Shown piece by piece: positions 53,413 through 63,761 of a DNA stretch of 64,000 nucleotides. Below the pieces are notes generated by a model, which was given only the letters and a program-made list of their open reading frames with translations, had not been told where the DNA came from and searched no databases. The translations under genes were made by a program, and so were the position numbers. Location: the NCBI GenBank assembly GCA_012719495.1, contig JAAYAG010000079.1, positions 20,104 through 84,103 on the forward strand, given 5' to 3'. The DNA comes from Bacteroidales bacterium. GTDB taxonomy: Bacteria > Bacteroidota > Bacteroidia > Bacteroidales > Prolixibacteraceae. How positions within the stretch are numbered: the first letter of the stretch is position 1; each line of letters starts with the position of its first letter.

Positions 53413-54534
53413 ATGAAAAAAATAGTATATACATTACTGCTTATGTTGGTTGCTCCATTTTGGCTGATGTCGCAAAACGCTATTCAGGAGATTTGGACAC
53501 AGCCCGCAGCATTTAAGGCAGATGAGATGATCTCAGTCTTTTTTGACGTAACTGGCACTCCCCTCGATGGCATTTCTGAGTCGGAAGGAGTTCGGGTATG
53601 GACATGGTTTCCCAACAACCCTGACGAAAACTGGGCAAACCCTTCGGAGAAGACAAAACTGAAGCACGTAAACGGGAACATCTGGCGCTGGGACCTCAAC
53701 CCCGCTCAATTATATAACCTTCCGGCCAACCAAATAACCGGAATATATGGCCAATTACAAAACTACGCTGGCACAAAAATAACCGATGCTTTTGCTCCCG
53801 ACAAAGGGAACGCCATAACGGTGTACAGCTTAAGCACCATACTTGCCGACGATGCTATAATAGAATATTATCCTAAGCAATTTACGCAAGACAGGCCGCT
53901 TTCTATTTTAATCAATGCCAACAATACTTGGAGCGATTGCGAATCGACTCCGACAAAAGGGAAACTGGCCAGCGCTCCTGACATTAGGATGCATGGTGGA
54001 GTTAACGGCTGGGATATTCAAGTGATGAACAATACTGAAAACCTGGCTAAAACAGCACTAACACATCTCGGCAACGGCATTTACCGTAAAGACATTGTGC
54101 TAAACGATTATTTTGGGTTAGCCGCAAACTATACTGTAACTGGGATTAATATGGTATTTGCCGACAAAACATGGGCCTATCAGGGAAAGGGACTCAACTG
54201 TGCCGATTTCTACATACAGACTCCGGAAAAAGTAGTAGAAGCTGTTCCAACGTTGATCTTCTTTCCGCAAAAAGTCAGCAAAAAAGATTTATTGTGTATT
54301 CTGAGGCAAAACAACGAAAGCTCTTTAACAGGGTTAACTTACACCCTCACTGCCGGAACACTCACCCACAGTGGTGATTTCGAGGGCACAACTAAAGAAA
54401 TGATTGCCTACATCAATCTTGTTGACTTGCTCAAAGACTCGAACGATGTGGAAAAAATCCACGTAACGATAAAAAGCAAAACCGGGAAAATTATTTCTGA
54501 AACAGATATCCCGCTAGTACAAATCAACGACTGA
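53413..54534 (+). CDS. Tandem beta-sandwich surface glycan-binding candidate
   Basis: A 373-residue exported protein; signal peptide about 1-21 (ending WLMSQ) without a lipobox, so not obviously a lipoprotein. It seems built of two related modules (about 22-150 and 155-275) and a third strand-rich part. The first (IWTQPAAFKADEMISVFFDVTG; YNLPANQITGIYGQLQNYAG) resembles the N-terminal module of the exported GH13 at 15736 (ITTEPAFPVAGQSVKIIFD; YNVPEGKQVVNLSFVFRNSAG). It sits just before susC and takes the place of a SusE/F-type glycan binder. Binding to alpha-glucan is inference from this and from context. Confidence 0.72.
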   Translation: MKKIVYTLLLMLVAPFWLMSQNAIQEIWTQPAAFKADEMISVFFDVTGTPLDGISESEGVRVWTWFPNNPDENWANPSEKTKLKHVNGNIWRWDLNPAQLYNLPANQITGIYGQLQNYAGTKITDAFAPDKGNAITVYSLSTILADDAIIEYYPKQFTQDRPLSILINANNTWSDCESTPTKGKLASAPDIRMHGGVNGWDIQVMNNTENLAKTALTHLGNGIYRKDIVLNDYFGLAANYTVTGINMVFADKTWAYQGKGLNCADFYIQTPEKVVEAVPTLIFFPQKVSKKDLLCILRQNNESSLTGLTYTLTAGTLTHSGDFEGTTKEMIAYINLVDLLKDSNDVEKIHVTIKSKTGKIISETDIPLVQIND

Positions 54535-54547
54535 GAAACCTACTATT

Positions 54548-57466
54548 ATGAAGAAAAATAAAGAAATAATACGACTGGTGTGGACCTTAACATTTTTCAT
54601 GGTAATATGGTTTACACAATCGCCTGCCAATGCACAGGAAACAAACAAAATAAAAGCCAAGGGAACAGTTATCGATCAAACAGGTAATCCACTCCCGGGA
54701 GCAACAGTTATAGAGTCGGGCACCACGAACGGGGTCATCACCGATATCGACGGGAAGTTTGAAATGCAATACAGCAAAGGCAACACCCTCACCATTTCTT
54801 TTGTGGGTTACAAAAGCAGCAATGTTGTACCCACAGGAGAAACCCTGCAAATTGTACTACAAGAAAGTGCAATCGCCCTTGATGAAGCCGTTGTGGTAGG
54901 AATCGGATACGGAACGATGAGAAAATCGGACCTTACCGGAGCAATTGCCTCAGTAGGTGCCGATGAAATGAAAAAAGGAGTCATTAGCTCATCGGAGCAA
55001 CTTTTACAAGGTAAGGTAGCCGGGCTTACAGTAATACAAGGCTCAGGTGACCCGGCGAGCGGAGCATCTTTGCGGCTTAGGGGAGGTACATCGCTCTCGG
55101 CCAGCAACGGACCATTGATCGTAGTAGATGGGATTCCTGGTGTCGACATAAACAATGTACACCCTTCGGAAATCGCGTCAATTGACGTTTTAAAAGATGC
55201 ATCGGCAGCGGCCATCTACGGTTCGAGAGGTGCAAATGGTGTAATCATTGTAACAACAAAGCGCGCCAATAAAGGAAAATCAATGCAATACCAAGGATAT
55301 GTGGCTGTCGGTTCTGTTTCGAAACATATCGATATGCTATCTGCAAATCAATGGAGAAAATATGTTCGTGATAACAATGTAACTACAGCTATCGACTATG
55401 GTGGGAATACCGACTGGCAAAAAGAACTGGAACAAACCGCTATTTCTCATTCTCATGCAATTACATTCAACAATTCGGGCGAAAATAACGGTTTCAGGGC
55501 TTCAGCAAATTATCTAAATAACGAAGGGGTAATAAAAAAGACCAGCCTTAATCGCCTTGGCGCAAGCATTTCTGCATTCCAGCACGGGCTGAATGACAAG
55601 TTAAAACTGGAAGTAGGGCTAACAACGAATTTTGACAAATGGCACCCGCTGAACGGGCTTATTTACGAGCGAATGCTCAACCTTAACCCTACAATTCCTG
55701 TATACAATCCCGACGGTAGTTTTACCAGAATCGGCGGCACAAAATACGAAAACCCTTTAGAGATCAACGAAAACAGGTTTGCCGACAATACACGTCACCG
55801 CTTACTAGGGTATGGAAAAGCTGAACTCGAAATCATCAGTGGATTGAAAGCTGTTGCTAATGCTTCGTACGAATACAATTCGATGCAAGGCCGCACCTAT
55901 ATTCCATCGTATGCTGTACTGGGCGCCACCGACAAAGGATATGGCCAACGCACTCTGGGCGACTACACGACGATGCAACTCGAAACTTATCTTACCTACG
56001 ACAAAGCTATTGGAACCGATCACAAAATCAATCTGTTGGGTGGATATTCATACTTGAATAATATGTATGAAGGTTTTGGTTCCCAACGCAAGGGATTCGA
56101 TTCAGATCTCTTCCTTTACAATAACCTGGCTGCGGGGATCGATTATAGTGCCAACGATGTTTACTCATATAAAGGAGAAGCAAAACTTATTTCATTTTAC
56201 GGGCGTATAAACTACAATTACCTTGGCAAATATATGTTCATTGGAACCTTACGCCGCGACGGTTCTTCGCGCTTCGGGGCCAACAACAAATGGGGCTTGT
56301 TCCCGTCGGCATCTGTTGCATGGCGCATTTCTGACGAAAATTTCATGAAATCGACATCAAGCTGGCTCGACAACCTGAAACTAAGATTGGGTTACGGGGT
56401 TACCGGTAATCAGGACGGAATTGGAGAATACAAATCGCTTGATATCCTTGGCACAGGATCAGGCACTTATTATGATGCGATTTCTCAAACCTGGAAAAAA
56501 TCGTATGGCGTGGTTCAAAATGCCAATCCCGACCTTAAATGGGAATCGACTTCACAAATCAACATTGGACTCGATTTTGCCGTTCTTGGCCGCATTAATG
56601 GGACACTGGAATTATACCAAAAGAACACGAGCGATCTGCTTTATACCTATGCAGTGCCTCAACCGCCGTACCTCGTAGGCACCATGCTTGCAAATGTTGG
56701 AGATTTGAGCAACAAAGGGATAGAACTTTCGCTCGATGCCAGCCTTATCGAGAAAAAAGATTTGCGTTGGAATATAAACCTTACGATGGCAAAGAATATT
56801 CAAGTAGTTGAAAAACTCTCGAACCAAGCCTATCAATGCGATTCAATCAATAGTGGTTCACTTCACGGATTAACCGGTATGTCGGGAAAATATTCGCAGG
56901 TTATAAAAGAAGGCTACGCTGTTGGAACCTTCGTGGGACCAGTCAGCACAGGATTAGATTCGCTGGGTAAATTCATTTTCGAAAATAACGCTGCTCAGCA
57001 AATTATTGGCGATGTCCAGCCGAAACTAAGCATTGGCCTGGGAACCAGCTTGTCGTACAAAAACATCGATTTTGAAATATCTACGTATGGAATGTTGGGA
57101 CAAAAAGTTTTGAATGCCACCGCAATGGAACTTAGCAATCCGAAACGTTTACCCACCAATAACGTATCGGACATAATTCTTTCATCAGAAATTACATCTC
57201 CAATGACGTACTCAAGTTATTGGGTCGAAGATGCTTCTTTCTTGCGAATTCAGAGCATCACCTTGGGTTACACGCTAAAAGCAGCGAGCATTGGCATCGA
57301 AAAAATCAGATTCTATGTTACTGGTGAAAATCTTTTTGTATTCACTAATTACACGGGTATTGACCCAGAAGTAAGCATTGACGGACTGGATTCTCCGGGG
57401 ATCGATTGGTTCAATGCCTATCCTCGTCCAAGAACATTTTCGTTCGGAATAAATGTAACCTTTTAA
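54548..57466 (+). CDS. SusC/RagA-family TonB-linked outer-membrane transporter
   Basis: A 972-residue TonB-dependent receptor. Signal peptide to about residue 29, a CarboxypepD_reg-like domain (about 33-115, GTVIDQTGNPLPGATVIESG), the SusC TonB-box region and plug (about 120-240, with LQGKVAGLTVIQGSGDPASGASLRLRGGTS and IDVLKDASAAAIYGSRGANGVIIVTTK), then the beta-barrel to an aromatic end (FSFGINVTF). It imports oligosaccharides across the outer membrane with the SusD-like partner encoded next. Length is normal for the family. Confidence 0.97.
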   Translation: MKKNKEIIRLVWTLTFFMVIWFTQSPANAQETNKIKAKGTVIDQTGNPLPGATVIESGTTNGVITDIDGKFEMQYSKGNTLTISFVGYKSSNVVPTGETLQIVLQESAIALDEAVVVGIGYGTMRKSDLTGAIASVGADEMKKGVISSSEQLLQGKVAGLTVIQGSGDPASGASLRLRGGTSLSASNGPLIVVDGIPGVDINNVHPSEIASIDVLKDASAAAIYGSRGANGVIIVTTKRANKGKSMQYQGYVAVGSVSKHIDMLSANQWRKYVRDNNVTTAIDYGGNTDWQKELEQTAISHSHAITFNNSGENNGFRASANYLNNEGVIKKTSLNRLGASISAFQHGLNDKLKLEVGLTTNFDKWHPLNGLIYERMLNLNPTIPVYNPDGSFTRIGGTKYENPLEINENRFADNTRHRLLGYGKAELEIISGLKAVANASYEYNSMQGRTYIPSYAVLGATDKGYGQRTLGDYTTMQLETYLTYDKAIGTDHKINLLGGYSYLNNMYEGFGSQRKGFDSDLFLYNNLAAGIDYSANDVYSYKGEAKLISFYGRINYNYLGKYMFIGTLRRDGSSRFGANNKWGLFPSASVAWRISDENFMKSTSSWLDNLKLRLGYGVTGNQDGIGEYKSLDILGTGSGTYYDAISQTWKKSYGVVQNANPDLKWESTSQINIGLDFAVLGRINGTLELYQKNTSDLLYTYAVPQPPYLVGTMLANVGDLSNKGIELSLDASLIEKKDLRWNINLTMAKNIQVVEKLSNQAYQCDSINSGSLHGLTGMSGKYSQVIKEGYAVGTFVGPVSTGLDSLGKFIFENNAAQQIIGDVQPKLSIGLGTSLSYKNIDFEISTYGMLGQKVLNATAMELSNPKRLPTNNVSDIILSSEITSPMTYSSYWVEDASFLRIQSITLGYTLKAASIGIEKIRFYVTGENLFVFTNYTGIDPEVSIDGLDSPGIDWFNAYPRPRTFSFGINVTF

Positions 57467-57484
57467 CCTTAATGCTAAATTATT

Positions 57485-58996
57485 ATGATAAATTACAAAA
57501 ATACAATATTAACACTGGTACTTGCCGCAATATTTGCCAGTTGTACCAATCTGGACGAAACACTTTACGACAAGGTAAAGTCATCGGATTACGGGAAAAC
57601 ATCAGGAGAAATTGAAACCATTGTAGGAAGCGCTTATGCTACGCTCCGCGGATTTGGAGATAATATTTCATTAAGCTATCCGGCATGTGAATTCCTTCTC
57701 TTTTGCAACGAAACCACTTCAGACGAAGTGTGTATACCTACCCGGGGAAGCGACTGGTATGACAATGGCCGCTACCAGCAAGCCGAATTACACACATGGG
57801 GCAACGATAACCTTCTAATTTTAAGCTCCTGGAGATATTGTTACGAAGGCATCAGCAAAGTTAATGCTGTGATATATCAAGTGAAAAAATCGGAACTCAG
57901 CGAAAAGGAAAAAAATGTAGTATATGCCGAATTAAGGGGAATCAGGGCATACTATTATTCAATTCTTCTCGATATGTTTGGTAATGTGCCGCTTATAACC
58001 GATTTCGAAGACACAAGTTTACCCAAAAATTCGACCCGCGCCGAAGTATATGCTTTCGTTGAATCAGAATTGCTCGACATCATAGAGTTGCTCCCTTCAG
58101 AAATTATTTACGGACGTATTACACAGAATGTAGCAAACGCCTTGTTGGCAAGATTGTATATAAATTCAGAAGTATACATCGGTAAGGCTCGCTGGCAAGA
58201 TTGTATCGATGCTTGCGATAAAATTTCGGGATACGTGCTCGAAGGCAACTACTTTGCCAATTTCCTCACCGAAAACGAAGGATCGAAAGAGAACATTTTC
58301 GCTATTCCGTTTGATTATACAAAACAAGGAACCGTAGGTAATTATCTGATTGCCCTCTCGCTGCACTACAAACAAAAACAGGCATTCTCGGCCACATCAA
58401 ATTTTACTGATTGTGTGAATGGCCCTTGCCTGCAACCTGGCGTATATTCAAAATTTGAAGAAACCGACATTCGCAGAAATGGTTTTCTTGTTGGTGATCA
58501 GATCAGTGCAGCTACCGGTTCGGTAATCCTTATGGACAATGGAAGTGCACTTTCGTACACCGAAGATATCGTCGATTTCACAAATGCCGCTCAAAATGAA
58601 GGCGTTCGATGTGTTAAGTATGAAATAAAAGAAGGACAAACCTGGGAACAAGATCACGATTTGGTAGTTATGCGCTATGCCGAAATTTTAATGATGAAAG
58701 CCGAATGTTATGTTCGGTTGGGAGCACCTGCTTTAGCCAGGCCATTGGTTGCCCAAATAAGGACAAGGGCAAAACTCGACACTCCTGCCGATATTACCCT
58801 CGATTTCTTAGACGATGAATGGCTGCGTGAATTCACCTTTGAAGGATTAAGAAGGACAACCAATATACGAATGGGTGATTTCTTTAAACCCAATTGGGTA
58901 AAAACAGCCGAAACACCAGCATACCGTTCAATTTTCCCAATTCCGCAGTATGCTCTCGATATGAATAGCAACCTGACACAAAACCCTGGGTACTAA
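57485..58996 (+). CDS. SusD/RagB-family starch-binding-type lipoprotein
   Basis: A 503-residue lipoprotein with Cys20 in the lipobox (IFASC). TPR-like helices and the family C-terminal pattern are visible: LDETLYDKVKSSDY, AELRGIRAYYYSILLDMFGNVPLITD near 145-170, MRYAEILMMKAECYVRLG near 400, and LRRTTNIRMGDFFKPNW...FPIPQYALDMNSNLTQNPGY at the end. It forms the lid on the SusC barrel and captures glycan. Placed 18 bases after susC. Confidence 0.96.
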   Translation: MINYKNTILTLVLAAIFASCTNLDETLYDKVKSSDYGKTSGEIETIVGSAYATLRGFGDNISLSYPACEFLLFCNETTSDEVCIPTRGSDWYDNGRYQQAELHTWGNDNLLILSSWRYCYEGISKVNAVIYQVKKSELSEKEKNVVYAELRGIRAYYYSILLDMFGNVPLITDFEDTSLPKNSTRAEVYAFVESELLDIIELLPSEIIYGRITQNVANALLARLYINSEVYIGKARWQDCIDACDKISGYVLEGNYFANFLTENEGSKENIFAIPFDYTKQGTVGNYLIALSLHYKQKQAFSATSNFTDCVNGPCLQPGVYSKFEETDIRRNGFLVGDQISAATGSVILMDNGSALSYTEDIVDFTNAAQNEGVRCVKYEIKEGQTWEQDHDLVVMRYAEILMMKAECYVRLGAPALARPLVAQIRTRAKLDTPADITLDFLDDEWLREFTFEGLRRTTNIRMGDFFKPNWVKTAETPAYRSIFPIPQYALDMNSNLTQNPGY

Positions 58997-59014
58997 TAAA
59001 ATTTGAATTAGCTG

Positions 59015-60268
59015 ATGATCAAGATAGATGGTAGTTTGTTATTGGCAGGCACACTTTGGGTGCTTGGCGTTTCGTTGGGAAGCTGTGACAATGGCTCTCC
59101 CAGCGAACCCAATAACTTTAACGTAATTAGCTACGAACCTGTCGCTGTTCAAAAATCGAATCCAATGGCTACATGGGCTCATGTTATGCCTTGGTTCGAA
59201 ACTAAAGAAACATCAGATAACGGGCAGTGGGGACAGCATTGGACCATGGGCACCAGAAACCCCGATAAAACAACATCGGACGGCATCCGCGAAATTGCTT
59301 CACACTATTATCCCCTCACCGGTCCTTATGCATCGGGCGACCAAGACATTATTGAATATCAGCTTTTATTAATGAAATACTCAGGAATAGATGGGGTGCT
59401 GATTGACTGGTATGGAGTATCTGATTGGAACGACTACGCCAGTAACCGCAGAAATACCGAAGCCATTATCGAAGCACTAAAAAAAGTGGGATTATCGTTT
59501 GCCATCGTGTATGAAGACCGGACTATTCCTGAAGTAATTAAGTACGACAACAGTACCGATCGCATTATTGCAGCACAAACAGATATGGAGTATATTGAAG
59601 AAAATTATTTCAGCAATCCTCAATATATCAACATTAAAGGCAAACCATTATTGCTCGTTTTTGGTCCCGAAGAGTTTCATTCGCCCGACGAATGGGACGA
59701 AATACTCGCGGCGTTCAAGAACAAGCCTTGCTTTATAACGCTCAACGGTACATCGTGGCAAACGGTCCCTCATTCATCAGGGGAATACATTTGGGTCGAC
59801 AATAGCTCAATCGACAATAAATATGGAAGTATCAATAAATTCGATGTCTTCATTGGAGGCGCTTACCCTGGGTTCAACGACTTCTACAACGAAGGCGGCT
59901 GGGGCACTGGCTTCCAGTGGAGCATCGATTTTAACCAGGGACAAACCCTGAAACAGAATTTACAAAAAGCTGAAAATTCAGGTGCCAGCTATGTGCAGCT
60001 AATTACATGGAACGATTATGGCGAAGGAACCATGATTGAACCAACAAAAGAATTTGGGTTCTCGCTTCTCGAAATTGTTCAGGAATTTACTGGAGTAGGC
60101 TACAATGCTTCCCATCTGGAAAAAGTGTATGATTTATATCAACTTAGAAAAAGCATCAGTCGTACCGATGATAAAATTAAAATGCTCGATCAGGCATTTT
60201 ATTATCTGGTATCGCTTCAGCATGAAAAAGCGAATCAACTCATCGACAGTGTAAAGAATATACAATAA
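59015..60268 (+). CDS. GH71/GH99-like surface glycoside hydrolase lipoprotein
   Basis: A 417-residue lipoprotein (Cys24 in GSC). The fold is a barrel of the GH71/GH99 type: WAHVMPWFETKE (54-65), DIIEYQLLLMKYSGIDGVLIDWYG (111-134, with D131), an acidic VYED (165-168) and LITWNDYGEGTMIEP near residues 329-343. The last block lies between the GH71 form (WNDYGESHYI, alpha-1,3-glucanases) and the GH99 form (NEWHEGT, endo-alpha-mannosidases), with N333-D334-Y-G-E337-G-T. It should cut a glycan endo at the surface. With GH13 and GH97 partners an alpha-glucan, perhaps with alpha-1,3 bonds, is the better guess. This is inference. Confidence 0.83.
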   Translation: MIKIDGSLLLAGTLWVLGVSLGSCDNGSPSEPNNFNVISYEPVAVQKSNPMATWAHVMPWFETKETSDNGQWGQHWTMGTRNPDKTTSDGIREIASHYYPLTGPYASGDQDIIEYQLLLMKYSGIDGVLIDWYGVSDWNDYASNRRNTEAIIEALKKVGLSFAIVYEDRTIPEVIKYDNSTDRIIAAQTDMEYIEENYFSNPQYINIKGKPLLLVFGPEEFHSPDEWDEILAAFKNKPCFITLNGTSWQTVPHSSGEYIWVDNSSIDNKYGSINKFDVFIGGAYPGFNDFYNEGGWGTGFQWSIDFNQGQTLKQNLQKAENSGASYVQLITWNDYGEGTMIEPTKEFGFSLLEIVQEFTGVGYNASHLEKVYDLYQLRKSISRTDDKIKMLDQAFYYLVSLQHEKANQLIDSVKNIQ

Positions 60269-60277
60269 GTGAGGAAA

Positions 60278-61666
60278 ATGAGGAAAAGAGGGAAAAATAA
60301 GCTACACGTTGGGGTTATAATATTTGCCACAGCAATAATAATTTTGTTCACTGTCCAATGCGATAAAAGTGAGCCGGAAGGATCAATTAAACCACCGGTA
60401 ACAGTTGAAAAAGAAATCCCGTTCGACAAGACTCCTAAATGGTCCGAAATGGTTGTTTACGAGGTCAATCCTTTGGTATTTGGGCCCGATGGAACATTTA
60501 GCAATATAACAGAACGACTTTCAGACATAAAAGACCTGGGCGTAAATGTACTATGGCTGATGCCAATTTTCCCCGAAGGTCAGCTAAACGGGGTTGGGTC
60601 ACCTTATGCAGTACAAAACTATACTGAAGTAGCCCCGTCGCTTGGAAATATTACCGACCTGAAACAATTGGTAAAAGAGGCACATAAACTCGAGATGGCT
60701 GTAATCATCGACTGGGTGGCCAACCACACCGCATGGGATAACCCTTGGATCGAAAACGATTCGTGGTATACAAAAGACTCACAAGGAAATATAATAAACC
60801 CACCTGGAACAAATTGGCAAGATGTGGCCGAGCTCAATTATAACAACGAAGAAATGCGCAACGAAATGATAAAATCGATGAAATTCTGGGTCGAAACCTG
60901 TAATATCGATGGTTTTCGTTGCGATGCGGTCGATTTTGTCCCCTTCGATTTCTGGAAACAAGCCATAGATTCACTTCAAACAATGGAAGGAAGAAGCCTA
61001 ATATTTCTGGCTGAAAGCGGGAAAAAGGAGAGTTTAACTGCTGGCTTTCAATTCAACTATAGTTGGGATTTCCAATCGAAATTGGTTTCAATTTTCAAAA
61101 ATAAAACCGCAGCCAACCAATTAGCTACAACACACATGGCCGAAATGAGCCAAGTCCCGGAAGGGCGGAATAAATTACGTTATATCACGAATCACGACAT
61201 ATATGCCTGGGAGGGATCGCCTTACGAACAATTTGGCAACAACGAAGCAGCGCTCGCGGCATTTGCAGCAACCGTGTTCTCTGGCGGAATCCCGCTGATA
61301 TATTCCGGGCAGGAAACTGATTATCAGGAAAAGATTTCCTTTTTCGAACTTAACCCCATTGAATGGGACAATACCCCAACAATTACCAGTGAAATAAAAC
61401 AGATAATAAAGATACGCAAAGAAAATCAAGACTTCATAAACACATCATTTACATCATATTCAACATCCGACATCATTTCGTTCCTTCATAAGAAAAGCAA
61501 TAGTGAGCTGCTGGTCCTTATCAACACCCGAGGGGGAAACGCCTCGTTTACTTTTCCGACTGAACTACAGAACAAGCAATGGACAAACTTGATCAACAAT
61601 ACAAATACAGAATATAGTACCAAAACAGAAATGATGCCATATCAATATATTATATTGAAAAGATAA
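60278..61666 (+). CDS. GH13 alpha-amylase-family lipoprotein
   Basis: A 462-residue lipoprotein (Cys28 in FTVQC). The GH13 catalytic triad is present: D216 in DGFRCDAVDF, E246 in FLAESG, and D307 in ITNHD. VVYEVNPLVFGPDGTF at the start and DWVANHT (145-151) are the usual GH13 region I. No CBM or T9SS tail is present, in contrast to the exported GH13 at 15736. It probably works at the outer membrane or in the periplasm, cutting alpha-1,4 glucan. The ATG at 60278 is chosen over the GTG at 60269 that directly follows the preceding stop; both are in frame. Confidence 0.93.
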   Translation: MRKRGKNKLHVGVIIFATAIIILFTVQCDKSEPEGSIKPPVTVEKEIPFDKTPKWSEMVVYEVNPLVFGPDGTFSNITERLSDIKDLGVNVLWLMPIFPEGQLNGVGSPYAVQNYTEVAPSLGNITDLKQLVKEAHKLEMAVIIDWVANHTAWDNPWIENDSWYTKDSQGNIINPPGTNWQDVAELNYNNEEMRNEMIKSMKFWVETCNIDGFRCDAVDFVPFDFWKQAIDSLQTMEGRSLIFLAESGKKESLTAGFQFNYSWDFQSKLVSIFKNKTAANQLATTHMAEMSQVPEGRNKLRYITNHDIYAWEGSPYEQFGNNEAALAAFAATVFSGGIPLIYSGQETDYQEKISFFELNPIEWDNTPTITSEIKQIIKIRKENQDFINTSFTSYSTSDIISFLHKKSNSELLVLINTRGGNASFTFPTELQNKQWTNLINNTNTEYSTKTEMMPYQYIILKR

Positions 61667-61721
61667 AGCAGACGAATCAATTAACAATACATAAGAATAA
61701 CAGAAATAAACCCTAAAGAAT

Positions 61722-63734
61722 ATGAAGAGCAGAAAACAATTGATGATAGCCACAGTACTTGCCGCAATGCTATTATGGTCATGCAGCAACTCAAAAGGAC
61801 AAAGTCAGGGGATTAGTTCTCCCGATGGGAAAGTGAAAATTACAGTAAATAACCACGATGGCCAGATTTTCTATGCTGTAGACAAAGAAGAAACAAAGAT
61901 CGTACTCCCTTCAAAATTGGGATTTGTGCTGAAAGACGGCAGGGTTATCGGCAAAAAAATGAAGATAACCAACGTGAAAAAAACATCGTTCAACGAAACC
62001 TGGGAACAACCTTGGGGCGAAAAACGACTCATTGAAAACAGGTATGAAGAGATGACCGTTTCGTTGAAAAGCAATGCAGCAAAAATAGCAATAAACCTGA
62101 TTTTCAGAGCATACAACGATGGCATTGGATTAAGGTATGATATTCCGTCACAGGCTTCAATCGATTCATTTATCATTATGGATGAGTTGACCGAATTTGC
62201 CTTAGCGGGTGATGAAAATGCGTGGTGGACTACTGCCTACAAAGGGGTTTATTACGAAAATATTACCCAACTTACTCCGGTTAGTCAAATGAACGACACC
62301 GTTTCGCTACCCCTAACCCTCGAAACCCAAAGCAATAAATTCTTGGCAATACATGAAGCCAACCTGACAAATTATGCAGCCATGAACCTCTACGCATCAC
62401 ATGGAACTACACTGAAATGCGATTTAACACCATGGTCGACCGGCGAGAAAGTATTTGCAAAAACCCCGTTTGTTTCACCATGGCGAATGATAATCATTGC
62501 CGACCGTCCCGGCGATTTGCTCACCTCTTCGTTGGAATTAAACCTGAACGACCCTTGTAAAATTGATGATACTTCGTGGATTGAAACCGGGCGTTACATA
62601 GGAATTTGGTGGGGAATGCACATGGAAAAATATACCTGGCATATGGGACCTAAACATGGAGCGACAACAGAAAACACCATGCGTTATATCGATTTTGCTG
62701 CTCAACATGGTTTTTCGGGCGTGCTGGTTGAAGGCTGGAATACCGGGTGGGAGAACGATTGGACAAAAGAAGGAGATAAATTCAACTTTACACAACCCTA
62801 CCCCGATTTCGACATAGAAAAAATTACAGCCTACGGGAAACAAAAAGGGGTAAAGTTAGTTGGCCATCACGAAACCGGAGGCGCAACGATCAATTATGAA
62901 AAACAACTCGACGATGCCTTTGCCTTTTATCAGAAATTAGGGGTTAACTGCGTGAAGACCGGGTATGTGAGTCCGTTACTCGATGGGAAAGAACGTCATA
63001 GCAGCCAGTACGGAGTGCTGCACTTCCGTAAAGTGATTGAAACCGCGGCCAAATACCATATTATGATTGTGAACCACGAGCCGGTTATACCAACAGGCTT
63101 ACGCCGCACCTATCCTAACCTCATGTCGGGCGAAGGAATGCGCGGACAAGAATATAATGCATGGTCAGCCGACGGGGGAAACCCAAGCGAACATACCACA
63201 ATCATACCATTCACACGCGGTTTAGCTGGCCCAATGGATTATACACCCGGTGTGTTTAATTTCGAAAACCCGGTAAAACCCAATACAAAAGTTAAAACAA
63301 CCCTGGCCCACCAACTGGCCTTGTATGTAACCATCTACGCCCCATGGCAAATGGCCTGCGACTTACCCGAAAATTATACCGGCAACCCATCATTGCACTT
63401 TATTGAACAGGTTCCGGTAAATTGGGAGCAAACAAAAGTCCTCGAAGCAAAAATTGGCGACTTCCTGATTACCACACGCAAAGACCGTGACTCAGACAAC
63501 TGGTACATGGGAGCTATTACCGATGAAAATAGCCGCACCTTCGATATTGACCTTTCCTTTCTCGACAAAGACAAAAAATACCGTGCCATTATCTATCGCG
63601 ATGGCCCTAATGCAGGCTGGAAAACAAATCCAACCGATGTAAACATTGAAGAAAAAATTGTCTCTTCCGACCAGAAATTACAACTACAACTTGCTGAAGG
63701 GGGTGGCACTGCCGTCCGTTTTGAATGTTTGTAG
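61722..63734 (+). CDS. GH97 family enzyme, inverting alpha-glucosidase type (SusB-like)
   Basis: A 670-residue lipoprotein (Cys21 in LWSC). It has the GH97 beta-sandwich N-domain (about 28-270), TIM barrel (about 275-570) and C-terminal beta domain. Glutamates that match the inverting SusB set are seen: E212 (AIHEANL), E384 (GHHETGG), E453 (NHEPVIPTG) and E477 (MRGQEYNAW). The segment VKTGYV (411-416) lacks the nucleophilic aspartate of the retaining alpha-galactosidase branch. It should release glucose from alpha-gluco-oligosaccharides in the periplasm. It is the last gene of the locus, before a terminator. Confidence 0.94.
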   Translation: MKSRKQLMIATVLAAMLLWSCSNSKGQSQGISSPDGKVKITVNNHDGQIFYAVDKEETKIVLPSKLGFVLKDGRVIGKKMKITNVKKTSFNETWEQPWGEKRLIENRYEEMTVSLKSNAAKIAINLIFRAYNDGIGLRYDIPSQASIDSFIIMDELTEFALAGDENAWWTTAYKGVYYENITQLTPVSQMNDTVSLPLTLETQSNKFLAIHEANLTNYAAMNLYASHGTTLKCDLTPWSTGEKVFAKTPFVSPWRMIIIADRPGDLLTSSLELNLNDPCKIDDTSWIETGRYIGIWWGMHMEKYTWHMGPKHGATTENTMRYIDFAAQHGFSGVLVEGWNTGWENDWTKEGDKFNFTQPYPDFDIEKITAYGKQKGVKLVGHHETGGATINYEKQLDDAFAFYQKLGVNCVKTGYVSPLLDGKERHSSQYGVLHFRKVIETAAKYHIMIVNHEPVIPTGLRRTYPNLMSGEGMRGQEYNAWSADGGNPSEHTTIIPFTRGLAGPMDYTPGVFNFENPVKPNTKVKTTLAHQLALYVTIYAPWQMACDLPENYTGNPSLHFIEQVPVNWEQTKVLEAKIGDFLITTRKDRDSDNWYMGAITDENSRTFDIDLSFLDKDKKYRAIIYRDGPNAGWKTNPTDVNIEEKIVSSDQKLQLQLAEGGGTAVRFECL

Positions 63735-63761
63735 AAACATAGGGTAAATATTATTCTTTAA

